Source: Begonia masoniana
Taxonomy: Eukaryota > Streptophyta > Magnoliopsida > Cucurbitales > Begoniaceae
Assembly: GCA_022432975.1 (NCBI GenBank)
Contig: CM039510.1
Span: 9,702,414 to 9,766,413, forward strand
DNA: 64,000 nt
Direction of reading: 5' to 3'
Part shown: piece by piece, positions 11,339-20,659 of the stretch
Position numbering within the stretch: the first letter of the stretch is position 1
Layout of the letters: each line of letters starts with the position of its first letter
Notes under the pieces: generated by a model
What the model saw: the letters and a program-made list of their open reading frames with translations, nothing else
What the model was told of the DNA's origin: nothing
Databases searched by the model: none
Made by a program: the position numbers and the translations under genes

Positions 11339-11962
11339 TGTAACGCCCCCAAACCCACCCTGGCTCGGTGCGCTACTTGGCTCACTCTAACCCCGATAAT
11401 TCTTATAAACGCCAAAATATAAAATAAAACTGACAGCGGATTTTAAAGCTAAGTCTCCTGAAGCTCTCTCATGTCATGCCTAGCTGTCTAGACTCACTAA
11501 TTTTCCCTTAATCCTAACCATTAAGTACCACGGCGACCTCCCCGAAAATTTTGACAAAGCAACGCCTGAAAATGGCGCCTCCAAAATGCTAGGTACCTGC
11601 AAACAAATAAATCCCAACCAATCCAGAATACTCCTACTCAATTTATCCAGCATACGAAATCACCAAATAGCAGTAAAGAGGGAAACTAAAATACCAACAT
11701 TCCTAAGTGAAGAAAGTCCACAGTATAGGGCGACACATCACGCTTAACTGTGACTATATACAACAAATACAAATAGTTACGCATTCCCATCATTTCCACA
11801 AACAGACATCTATAATAAACTACCAAAATACAAAGCCCCACATCCCCTGAAGACCATGGTCGAGGCGCCCCAACAACTGCCTGCACCGGCATGCCCCGTG
11901 TGCCACCGACTACTGCCTAATCCTGGCTCCCTCGTCTAGCTCACCTGTATATACCTCGTCAC

Positions 11963-13260
11963 CTACACCACAGAACACGCACACACACGTAAGCTTACGC
12001 TTAGCAAGTAGGGAAAAGAAATGTAAACATGCACGACGCACCCACACCGCCCTAACACATGCAATCTCTACTCACTTTGTTGTTTTCGTTTCGTTTTCGT
12101 TTTATTTAATCTTTCCACTTTCACGCGTGAATCAAGTAGGCACACATCCGAGCTCCCCGCTCATTGGACGGCCACGCCTTGACCCACGGAGCAAGATCGG
12201 CCAGCTCACGCCCGGGTCCCCCCATTGGACGGCAGCACACAATCTCCTCCCATGATACTTACGTATTTTCAACTTTATATCTCGAGTAGAGTCCCAATTC
12301 ACTGCCTCCCCAGCATATTACAAGTGCCTCCCCAGCAACTTGCCTAACCTGACGACTCTACTCGAACTACATTTTTCTTAATCTTTCTTGTTACGTTTCA
12401 CACTCACCTTTCACGTCATGCATAAATTCATTTTCGTAACGATACTCAACACGTGCTTAACATAAATCAACCAAGTAACTTAAACATAATGCATGATACT
12501 CAACACGTGCTTAACATAAATCAACCAACCACAAAAATCAAACAATAACCCCTACCGTCTCGTGGTGTAGGCTTGAAGGCAAAACGAAGGTATTCCACTA
12601 CTTACCTGGCGTCCTAACTCGCTGAGGATACTCGGTTACCTGTCCACCTACGGCTCGACCTACGACAAATATTCAAACTTCATTAAAATCAAGCCTACAT
12701 TCACCAATTACTCTCAAACTACTATTTCTAGCCTAATCCAACTAAAACCTAACTAAACGGGCCACTAATTTGGATTCGGTAAAAACCGACCCGAAACTTC
12801 AAACGTGCATAACTTTCGCGTCGATCATCGGAATCGAACGATTCTAGCGGCCACGTACTCCTCTAATAACCTAGTTTAACCTGTCAATAGGAAATTTAAA
12901 ACAAACGGCCACAGCTAGGTTAAAAATCAGAAAACCCGAATCTGCCCTAAACCAGAAATTTTCCCTTTTCTGGTTTTCCATCAAATCTCCTCCATTTTCT
13001 CACCATTCAATCCCCATAACATCTAATTAACATAACATAACAAGAAAAACCAGAATTCAACATAAAAACCCGAGGCTCCAAAAACCTAGCCCTTAGTTTT
13101 TAGCTCCTCCCGAGCTGCACACTGCTCAGCAGTCCTTGCCAGCACTGAGCTCGGCAAGACGACGCCAAGAGTAGCCAAAAACGGCTGGTGATCAGAGCTC
13201 AACACAGCCCGTCACCCTTGGCCATGAACAGAACCGAAAATAGGGCAAAAGAGGACTTAC
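11963..13260 (-). other. Putative spliced-leader block in solo LTR 11339-13743
   Basis: Minus strand: donor ACGG^GTAAGT (13260), acceptor GTCGTAG^GTC (12660), mini-exon of 54 nt, donor CCAG^GTAAGT (12605), acceptor GTGTAG^GTGACGAG (11963). Introns are 601 and 643 bp. Inferred from conservation across LTR families. Confidence 0.6.
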
Positions 13261-13404
13261 CCGTCGGTTCGTGCATGGAGACAACCAGAACTCGCTCGTC
13301 ACTGTCATCTAGCCAGAAAACATTGAAAATCGGTGGTGAACAAGTTGCCGAACGTCGCTCGCGTCTCTCCTTCGCCGTTCGGGTCTTCGGCACTCGAACA
13401 GCTC

Positions 13405-13439
13405 GAACGACAGAATGGCCTCGAGCCATTCTGTCGTTC
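13405..13439. repeat. Perfect 15-bp hairpin in solo LTR
   Basis: GAACGACAGAATGGC, a 5-nt loop, then its exact complement. It lies upstream of the first predicted donor, in presumed exon 1, and is absent from the element A LTRs. Confidence 0.9.
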
Positions 13440-13743
13440 CTCTTTTATTTATTTTTTATTAAAATTAATAATAATAATAATAAAACTAAACATTACTACA
13501 AATTACATCTCCTCCCATACAATGAACCGTTAAATTTTTATAATTTAACTCTCACCCCATACCCGGCTTTAGTTCAACTAAATTTATTCAATTTTCTTTT
13601 AATTAAGTAAAACAACTATAAATTAATTAAAACAACTATTTTATTAAACAACCACCTTATCCTTTTATTTTCTCTCCAAATTTTTCCTTCTAACTTAGAT
13701 AAATTCTAAGATCCATAACTTAATTAAATTCTCGGGTGTTACA

Positions 13744-13851
13744 CACAGTGTGCACACCGTGAGTGAGGTCGTGAGGGTGTGCAACTGTGCACATTGTGAG
13801 TGTGCAATTGCACACACTCACTTCACACGGTCACTCACCAGTCACCGCACA
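13744..13851. repeat. GTGTGCAC-type palindromic repeat (part 2)
   Basis: Continuation of the hAT-internal repeat between the second solo LTR and element A, with motifs such as GTGTGCACAC, TGTGCAATTGCACA and CACACTCACTTCACAC. Its first five bases (CACAG) and last five (GCACA) are the target duplications of the two flanking insertions. Confidence 0.85.
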
Positions 13852-15414
13852 TGTAACACCCGAAATTTTACTATAATGCATATAGCACTAGGTAAGGTAT
13901 GTCGGAAAGATTTAGCATTAACCATAGTGATTTGAGAAGTGAACTTGGGAGAAGAATTTGAAGGAAACATTAGGACTTTGATGTTTGGAAATTTTGTTAA
14001 GTGAAAGTTTAACAAAAGAAAAATTAATTGAGTAAACAAAAATTTATTCTTTTGGTTCTAAAGTGGCAATCACGTTGGAATGCTCGAAGAAATGTGTGGA
14101 GTGGAAAAATTTCAAATTAAGGAAACTTTTGTGGAGAAAAATTAAAAGAAGAAAGAAATGTAGCTTTAAATTGTCAAAATGTGGAAAAAATACATCATTT
14201 TCTTTCCTTCTTCTCCCCTTCCACGAAGAACCCTAGCTCTCCTTAATAGCTGAGCTTTCTTCTCAATTCTTCTTCAATTTTTCAAGGATTAAGGTAAGGT
14301 TTTTAATGGGTTTTGTTGTTAGTACATAAAAGTGAAGTTTGTTGATGTTTTTAAGTTGTTTTTAAGGGATTTGGTTAGGGTTTGGAAAACCCTAACCATG
14401 AAGTCCCAAAAATTACATGTCTAAGCTAGTTCCCTTCCTAATTTTAGTGTTTTCAAGGTTAGATGGATTAGTTTAGGTTGTTTTTGGGGAGAGAATTGAG
14501 TTTTAGGATGAGTTGTTAGAAAACCGGTTTTGTACACTAATTACACCGAATCTGTTTTGGCATTTTCGGAGTGGCCAAATTATTTGGTTGGTTCATTTGA
14601 GTATTTCAATGGATAGTAGACGTGTAGAGGTTTACAGATTGGGGTGGCACGTTGAAATCCATTGAAAAACGAGTAAGTTATGTCCGTTCAAAGTTGGACG
14701 GTTGGAAATGTGAGGAAAAACGGGTTGTAGGGTTTTGTTGTGGGTTAGGTTGACTTGTTGGTTAGCTTTGGATAGAAAATTTATTAGGAATGTCTTAGCA
14801 TATTTCTAAACTATTTCTTTATATTGTTAGGTTATCGAGTGAGTGAATTGATTTGACGTAGTGAGCAACCGAGTGTCGAGCAACCAGGTAAGTACATGAG
14901 TGTTTTTGTTGCCTTCGGGCCTACACCATAGAACGGTAGGGATTGTTGTTGGTTGTTTTGAGTTTGTTGGTTTTATTTCGTGCATCATTGTTTTCAACTT
15001 AAGAAATACGTGTGTGACATGTTGAGTGATGAAAATGAAATGTAAGATAAGAAAATTGATATACAACTTGCTCTCGAGTAGAATAGCCTCGTCGAGCAAG
15101 TGGCTCACTTGTAGCACCCCGAGAGGGATCCTACGAGAGATGCTATGCTAAATTACGTAATGTGTCGTAAGTATGAATGCCTCGACCTGATCGTGCTAGA
15201 AGGAACACTGAGGATTCTACAATCGATATGGGAGGAGATTCGATATGGCCATCCTGGATTGTTTAGGATGTGTGCCTCTAATCTTGCTCCGTGGGTCAAG
15301 GTGTAGCCGTCCTGGATTGTGTTGGGACGTGTAACGACCCATTTTCTCAGCGAGATATTGTCCGCTCTGGGGATTGGACTGCATCCCAATATCCTCCCCT
15401 CACGACTTTGTTTG

Positions 15415-15500
15415 GCGAGGACTTCCCAGTCGGTCACCCAACCTGGTACTACTCTTGCCGGAGCACTTTTAACTTCGGAGTTCTAATTGGATCCGTTGTT
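15415..15500 (-). other. 5S rRNA-like segment, left Cassandra LTR
   Basis: On the minus strand it matches the 5S gene interior: GGATCC, AGAACTCCGAAGTTAAA, then AGTAGTACCAGGTTGGGTGA and GGGAAGTCC. These correspond to the pol III box A and box C regions. Diverged from a functional 5S gene; it is a retroelement component, not an rRNA gene. Confidence 0.9.
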
Positions 15501-15862
15501 AATTGTGCTCTAAAATACGTCTTACTAACTTGGGAGGGTCTCTTTACATATGTTTCATTTCCACATACTTCCCCAAGCGATGTGGGATTGTGACGACCTG
15601 CCTTTTTACGACCCATCACCTTCCGGTTCGCTCGCGCGGACGTACCGCCATCCGGGTTCCGGTTCGTGCAGCCATCATACACATACTTACACATTCGGGT
15701 CCTCACAATCACCCCCACTTGGGGGCCCAACATCCTCGTTGGCCACATTTCTAGTTGGGTACAGGCTCTGATACCATTTGTAACGACCCCTTTTCCCAGC
15801 AAGATATTGTCCGCTCTGGGGATTGGGCTGTAGCCCAATATCCTCCCCTCACGGCTTTGTTT

Positions 15863-15948
15863 GGCGAGAATTTCCCAGTAGGTCACCCAACCTGGTACTA
15901 TTCTCGCCAAAGCACTTTTAACTTCGGAGTTCTAATGGGATCCATTGT
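15863..15948 (-). other. 5S rRNA-like segment, right Cassandra LTR
   Basis: Second copy of the 5S-derived segment, with GGATCCCATTAGAACTCCG, GGCGAGAATAGTACCAGG and GGTGACC on the minus strand. Here the GGATCCCAT motif is closer to true 5S than in the left LTR. Confidence 0.9.
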
Positions 15949-17134
15949 CAATTGTTCTCCAAAACGCGTCTTACTATCTTGGGAGGGTCTCTTTACATAT
16001 GTTTCATTTTCACATACTTCCCCAAGCGATGTGGGATTGTGACGACCTGCCTTTTTATGACTCGTCACCTTCCGGTTCGCCCACGCGGATGTACTGCCAT
16101 CCGGATTTCGGTTCGTGCAGCCATCATACATATACTTACACATCCGGGTCATCACAGGACGCGTGCCTACTTGATTCACATGCAAGTGAAATGAAAACAA
16201 CAGAGTTTGTAGAAACTGCATTTAAGGGTTGAGTTGAGCATGCATTATTTTTAAAGTGCATTACTCCATACTTACTAAGCATTAGGCTTACGTTTTGTGT
16301 TCTGTGGTGTAGGTGACGAGTTGTATTCAGATGAGCTGGATGAGGGAGCCCAGGGCTAGGTTGCAGTCGGTGGTGCATGGAGCATGCCGGTGCGGGCACT
16401 TGTCGGGACGCCTCGGTCACGTTCCTCGGGTAGTTGGTGGGGAGTTCGTATTTTGCTATATTGACGGTTTGAGTATTTGGAATCGGTATTGTTGTTAAAT
16501 AGTATTTGGTGTAATTTTGTGTGGATTTGGTATGGTTTTATAAATGTGTGTTTTCAGGTTTTGGGTTTTGAAAATTTTAGGCGTTATGCCGCTCTTTTTA
16601 GTTTTAAAATAAATAACATCAGGTTTACTTTCTCTATTTTTTATTAACCGTTTTAAGTTGGTTTTCTGAGATTTTTACGGGGCACGGAGTCGGGAGTGTT
16701 GGAAATGAGTGGTTAAATTTTCAGGTGATTTGGAGGTGTTTGGCTTGAAGAAAAAAATGAAGAAAATTGAGGAAATTCGAAAAAAAATTAAATTGGTCAT
16801 TTTTGGCCAAAGAAACCCGAGAGGGCCCGATCGGTCGGGCTGGGCGCCGATCGATCGGGCTAGGCGGGCAGAGGGGTGCGCAGCGCGTGCGGCGCATAGC
16901 CACCCCCATTTCAATTTTTCTATTTTTTTCCTATTTTCAAAATGTATTGACCCGACTTTTCTGGTATATTTTAAACGTATTTTTGGCATGTTTTCCAACC
17001 TTTTTCGATGGTTCGAAAAACCTGAAAAATCGAGTCAAAAATTTATCAAAAATTATTTTAAACGTCGTTTTAAACATGGTTTGAGTTAGCAAAGTAGCAC
17101 ACCGAGCCAGGGCGGGTTCGGGGGCGTTACAAGT

Positions 17135-17146
17135 TGGTATCAGAGC
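17135..17146 (+). other. Primer binding site of element A
   Basis: TGGTATCAGAGC three bases after the 5' LTR, complementary to initiator methionine tRNA. Confidence 0.92.
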
Positions 17147-17214
17147 AAAAGTGGTCGAGTTGTTCAAAGGATTATCCGATAATGCTGGGCGCCATGCAAC
17201 GTGCTTCTTTGACT

Positions 17215-17275
17215 GTAAGTATTGCTTTACTTTTAGTTAGTTCCTTTCTAAGATTAGATTCTCTAACCTTTACAG
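17215..17275 (+). other. Putative 61-bp intron before the gag start, element A
   Basis: ACT^GTAAGT at 17215 and CCTTTACAG^G ending at 17275, 13 nt before the gag ATG at 17289. Elements B and C have the same arrangement (65 and 59 bp), with ACT^GTAAGT conserved and the interior diverged. Short for a plant intron, but pyrimidine-rich near the acceptor. Confidence 0.55.
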
Positions 17276-17288
17276 GAATAGAATCAAA

Positions 17289-18161
17289 ATGCCAAGGAAC
17301 CCAGGACGACCCGGACGACCTAGAAATGAACCGGAACAACATGAAGATCCTAATAAGCAACTCCGGGATCTACTCAACGTACAATCTCAATTGTTGGGAA
17401 TTTTTATGAACCAAGGTCTACCGAAAAATTTTGGAACGGGGTCCAACTCAGGAGCAGGCTCTAATGGAGAAAGATTTAGAAGATTGAAGCCTCCAGCATT
17501 TGAAGGTCGATTGACAGATCTGACAGCTGCAGAACGATGGATAAGCACTATTGAAAATATGCTCAATCTCGCGGAAGTGGAGGAAGAAAATAAGGTGAAA
17601 TGTGCAACATTCCATCTATCTAACGATGCCCAAAGCTGGTGGGAGACGTTGAAGGCTACCGCAGAGACTCAGGGTCTTATGTGGGAAGGGTTTAAGGAGA
17701 TATTTTTCGACAAATATTATAATAAGACGGTTCAAGCGACAAAGAGGATGAAATTCTTACAGTTAAAGCAGACCAAATTAGTGGGAGAATATATTCAACA
17801 GTTCGAGTCTCTTTCAAAGTTTGCTAGCCATATGATGAGTAGGGAAAAAGATAAGGTACTTTAGTTTGTACAGGGTCTGAAGCCGGAGATTTATATGCTG
17901 GTGAAAACTTTCAGAATTGAAGGAATATCGTTTACAAAGGTGGTGGCTAAAGCACTGGAGGTGGAAAAGGCTGCTGATAAAATTGTTAAACCAGCTGAGG
18001 CTTCGAAAAGAATGTTTAAAGATATTACAGCACAGTTTAGCTGAGGTGGATCGTCTTCTCAGTCTCAGGGTACCAAGAGGTCGGGAGGCAACTTGAAGGA
18101 TCAAAGGGGCGGAAAAAAGCTGCATCAGCAAGCGAAGAAATTGTTTCCACAGTGTCCTAAG
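17289..18161 (+). pseudogene. Element A gag, 5' part, interrupted by element B
   Basis: Starts MPRNPGRPGRPRN, matching the MPR start of element B. The retrotransposon gag domain is recognisable (RRLKPPAFEGRL, AERWISTIENML, QSWWETLKA, FFDKYYNKTVQATKRMKFL). Two in-frame stops occur: TAG at 17862-17864 where B and C have Gln (HQFVQG/HQFIQG), and TGA at 18042-18044. The frame reaches PQCPK and is cut by B at 18162. Excising B and one target duplication gives [12 protein letters not shown], the expected zinc-knuckle region, so the gene continues at 27618. Confidence 0.92.
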
Positions 18162-18597
18162 TGTAACACCCGAGAAATTCGTTTTAGGAATTTCGAGCCT
18201 TAAGTTTCGAATTTTGATATTTTAAACATTATAGAGTGTTAAATTCGTAGAAATATTAAAATAAGTCCAAACGACCAACGGCAAGTTTCGTTAGAGCCCT
18301 AAGAATAAATAGGAGTATTTGGAGGAATAAGGAAATTTTGGAGAAATTAAATCAATAGACGAGATGATGATTTAAGTTAGGAAGTTGATAAAGGGCATTT
18401 GGGTAATTTAGTTCAAGTGAAAAATTTTAATAAAAGGTAAAAACCCCTCTCCCTCTTTCTCATTTCTCCTCCACGCTCGCGAGCTCTCCTCTTTGGCGAT
18501 CTCTCCTTTTTCTTCATCGCAAAAACTTCCAACGCCGGTGATTCTTTCCATTCCGGCAAATATTCCTTCGAGTTTCTTCCCCAAATCGACTCTTAGG

Positions 18598-19544
18598 GTA
18601 AGCTCTACGTTTTGGTTAAGTTTATTTATCGTTTTGGAGTGATTTCGGGTTAGGGTTTGTAAAGAAAATTAGGGGTTTGTGTTAGAAATAGTTAGGGTTG
18701 TTTATTTATCACTCATTGTTGATGTTTAATGTTAGATCTAAGTTGTTGGAGTAGATTAATGGTGTTGGATGATATTTAATGTGAAATCTTGGTAGTTGGA
18801 AGTTGGTAAAACACCATTAATGGAGTTTTTAAGTTAATGAACACAAAGTGTTCGATAAAATGCCCAAGAGAAAAAGGATTAGAGTTTTTGAAGGATTTGT
18901 CCTAGCTAGAGAAGTCGATTGTTGAGATTCGATGTTTGAAAATCGATATTAATGGTTTGATGTTAAATGCTCTAGGTAACCCAAGCTCAAAGGACGGTGC
19001 TCGGCATATTTAGGATACCAGGTAAATGAGTGTTAGGCATTCCGGCCACTAAGGCCCTACGTTGTACAATGTTGATGATGTTTGATGTGATGAAAAGGTG
19101 GGTATAGGGGTTTGTGGAAAGGTGGGTAGTTTAAGTAGTGCCTTAGTGAATTAGGTAGTGCTCGTTCGTTAGGTTTTCCTTATGTATGTTACCCCTCATG
19201 CATCATGTTTTACAAAAATGCATACGATCTATTTACGAGCATGTTTTATGAAAGGTTAAATGAACGAACGAATATGTGAATGATATATGTTTCTCACGCG
19301 TCAAAAGTATGATTCTCACGGGTATGTTTCTCACGCGTCAAATGTATGATTCTCACGAGTATGTTTCTTACGGGGCAAGACTTATGTTTCTCATGGGGCA
19401 AGACGTATGTTTCCCACGGGGCAAGAAAATGGTTTAAAGGAATGAAACGAAAAATGTTTTCTAAATGTCATGCATATATGTAAAGTTATGTTTAGTACGC
19501 TCCTTACTAAGCATCAGGCTTATTGTAGTTATTGTATGATGTAG
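18598..19544 (+). other. Putative spliced-leader block, 5' LTR of B
   Basis: Donor TTAGG^GTAAGC (18598), acceptor GCTCTAG^G (18975), mini-exon of 46 nt, donor CCAG^GTAAAT (19022, mutated from GTAAGT), acceptor GATGTAG^GTGACGAG (19544). Introns are 378 and 523 bp. TTACTAAGC is present before the final acceptor. Confidence 0.6.
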
Positions 19545-20086
19545 GTGACGAGAACGAAGGTGAGGAACCACCTTACGATGAACAAGTGTAGCGGTCGATG
19601 GGCAGAGCTTGTGGCGGCGGCTTGTGTTTTGGCTAGGTTGGTGGACTCACGGTTAAGTGTTTTGAGAGTTTTTGGGTATTGTGGGGAGAATAATGAATTC
19701 GATGGATTTTTAATATGTGTAGTTATGTTTTAGGGTGTTTGGGTGATTGTATAGAAAATGTAAGATGTTTGTGATGATTTTGATGTTTTAAGACAGGTAG
19801 GATTTGTTAAAATTTTAAACGGAACCATGCGGTTCGCTTTTATGAAAATCAGTTATATTTTTAACATGATTTGTGTTGTGTTTGGGGTTTGGATAGAGGT
19901 TAAGTTTGAAGTATGTTTTATTGATGTATGTAAAGAAAGGTGTGAAGAAAGTGTGAGGAAGGAGGAAGGATTGATAAGTGTTATGTTTTTAGAGTGTCAT
20001 AGTGTTGTTAGTTTTGTGTTAAAAATCGTGAAGTGCAGGGGCAAAGTGAAGAGAATGAAGGAAGAAGAAAAGGGGAGGAAGAACCC

Positions 20087-20265
20087 CACTCTCTGGAGGA
20101 ATTCCAGAGAGTGTGGCGATTGCTCGCCTCTGGGAGGCGAGCAATCGCCACCTCCTCTGCCTGGCAGGCGACTGCTGGGCGAGGCAAATCGCCAGGAGGC
20201 GATTGCTCGCCAGGAGCAATCGCTGGCTGGCGAGTAATCGCCAGATTTCTGGCGATTACTCGCCA
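20087..20265. repeat. Cluster of perfect hairpins in the 5' LTR of B
   Basis: Three stems: 11 bp at 20087-20113 (CACTCTCTGGA), 18 bp with a 3-nt loop at 20113-20151 (GTGGCGATTGCTCGCCTC) and 18 bp with a 2-nt loop at 20228-20265 (TGGCGAGTAATCGCCAGA). The motif GGCGATTGCTCGCC recurs throughout in both orientations. Confidence 0.95.
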
Positions 20266-20501
20266 CCTGTTCTGGCATATATATAAAAAAAAAAAAAGAA
20301 AAAGGGGGTTTTATTAAATGATTTTCTTTTATTAATTAATTGTTTATTGTTTAAAGTTTATTGTTTCAGTAATTGTTTTAAACGATGTGCCAAACGAATT
20401 CCGATTTCGACTTTGGTTTAGATTTCCGCTTAAGTACAGTTAAAGTCGAAGTTTAAAAAAAAAAAATGTACGATATCACGGGTTAGGGTCGTGACAAGTT
20501 A

Positions 20502-20513
20502 TGGTATCAGAGA
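20502..20513 (+). other. Primer binding site of element B
   Basis: TGGTATCAGAGA five bases after the LTR; one mismatch from the standard methionine-tRNA site. Confidence 0.85.
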
Positions 20514-20584
20514 TATAGAGTTTTAAAAGCGATTTTGTGATATGCCTGCCAAACACACCGCCGTACGAGGACTCTCCATCGACT

Positions 20585-20649
20585 GTAAGTATTTAAGTTT
20601 AAGTATGATTCCTAGATGTTTATTGTTTTATGTTGTCTAATATGTTTAG
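20585..20649 (+). other. Putative 65-bp intron before the gag start, element B
   Basis: ACT^GTAAGT at 20585 and TATGTTTAG^G ending at 20649, 10 nt before the ATG at 20660. An upstream in-frame ATG at 20630 lies inside this intron, which argues that 20660 (MPRAPRPP) is the real start. Confidence 0.55.
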
Positions 20650-20659
20650 GAACGAGAAA

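Larger units (their letters stand above)
11339..13743 (-). mobile_element. Solo LTR of the element A lineage, 2405 bp
   Basis: Plus-strand ends TGTAACGCCC...GTGTTACA, flanked by CACAG at 11334-11338 and 13744-13748. Its left end is the reverse complement of the right end of the element A LTRs (with GTAGCGCACCGAGCC), so it is the same family in opposite orientation. No internal region exists. On the minus strand the leader layout is donor 13260, intron 1 13260-12660, mini-exon 12659-12606, intron 2 12605-11963. Open frames around 13188-13610 are chance frames in LTR sequence. Confidence 0.9.
15330..16156 (-). mobile_element. Cassandra-type TRIM (LTRs carrying 5S rRNA-like sequence)
   Basis: Two 378-bp LTRs (15330-15707 and 15779-16156) flank a 71-bp interior. 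On the minus strand the interior has the [16 protein letters not shown] (15776-15764) directly after the 5' LTR and a purine tract AAGTGGGGGTGA before the 3' LTR. Both LTRs have TG...CA ends and contain a 5S rRNA-derived segment. Flanking GGACG repeats lie at 15325-15329 and 16157-16161. The 3' LTR of element A shows the matching uninterrupted site near 32668. No protein is encoded, as expected for a TRIM that depends on other elements. Confidence 0.95.
14294..16312 (+). other. Putative spliced-leader block, 5' LTR of A
   Basis: Donor TAAG^GTAAGG (14294), acceptor TTGTTAG^G (14830), mini-exon of 57 nt (14831-14887), donor CCAG^GTAAGT (14888), acceptor GTGTAG^GTGACGAG (16312). Intron 1 is 537 bp. 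Intron 2 is 593 bp once Cassandra and its duplication are removed, identical to the 3' LTR copy. CTTACTAAGC about 36 nt before the final AG resembles a branch site. Confidence 0.6.
13852..17131 (+). repeat. 5' LTR of element A (contains Cassandra)
   Basis: Collinear with the 3' LTR at 31197-33614 except for the 827-bp Cassandra insertion with its GGACG duplication. A GC-rich, partly self-complementary patch (GATCGGTCGGGC, GATCGATCGGGC, GCGCAGCGCG) lies at about 16815-16905. Confidence 0.95.
18162..20496 (+). repeat. 5' LTR of element B (2335 bp)
   Basis: TGTAACACCCGAG...GGGTCGTGACA. It differs from the 3' LTR by scattered substitutions and by a 31-bp repeat unit missing here. A pyrimidine-rich stretch around 18440-18490 precedes the first predicted donor and may mark the transcription start region. 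Confidence 0.95.

Noticed and set aside
13188..13610. Open frame of 140 codons in the solo LTR
   Set aside because: Falls across exon 1 and LTR leader sequence; not conserved in the element A LTRs.
15415..15948. Two 5S rRNA genes
   Set aside because: The similarity covers only part of 5S, is diverged, and lies inside TRIM LTRs.
15153..16232. Many overlapping frames of 73-153 codons
   Set aside because: They lie within the Cassandra LTRs and the host LTR; TRIMs encode no protein and the frames match no family.
19827..20317. Open frames of 93-136 codons near the B LTR hairpins, repeated at 26909-27399
   Set aside because: LTR sequence duplicated in both LTRs; low-complexity hairpin translation without a recognisable domain.
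20630..20659. Upstream in-frame ATG as the gag start of element B
   Set aside because: It lies inside the predicted pre-gag intron, and the conserved MPR start shared with element A is at 20660.
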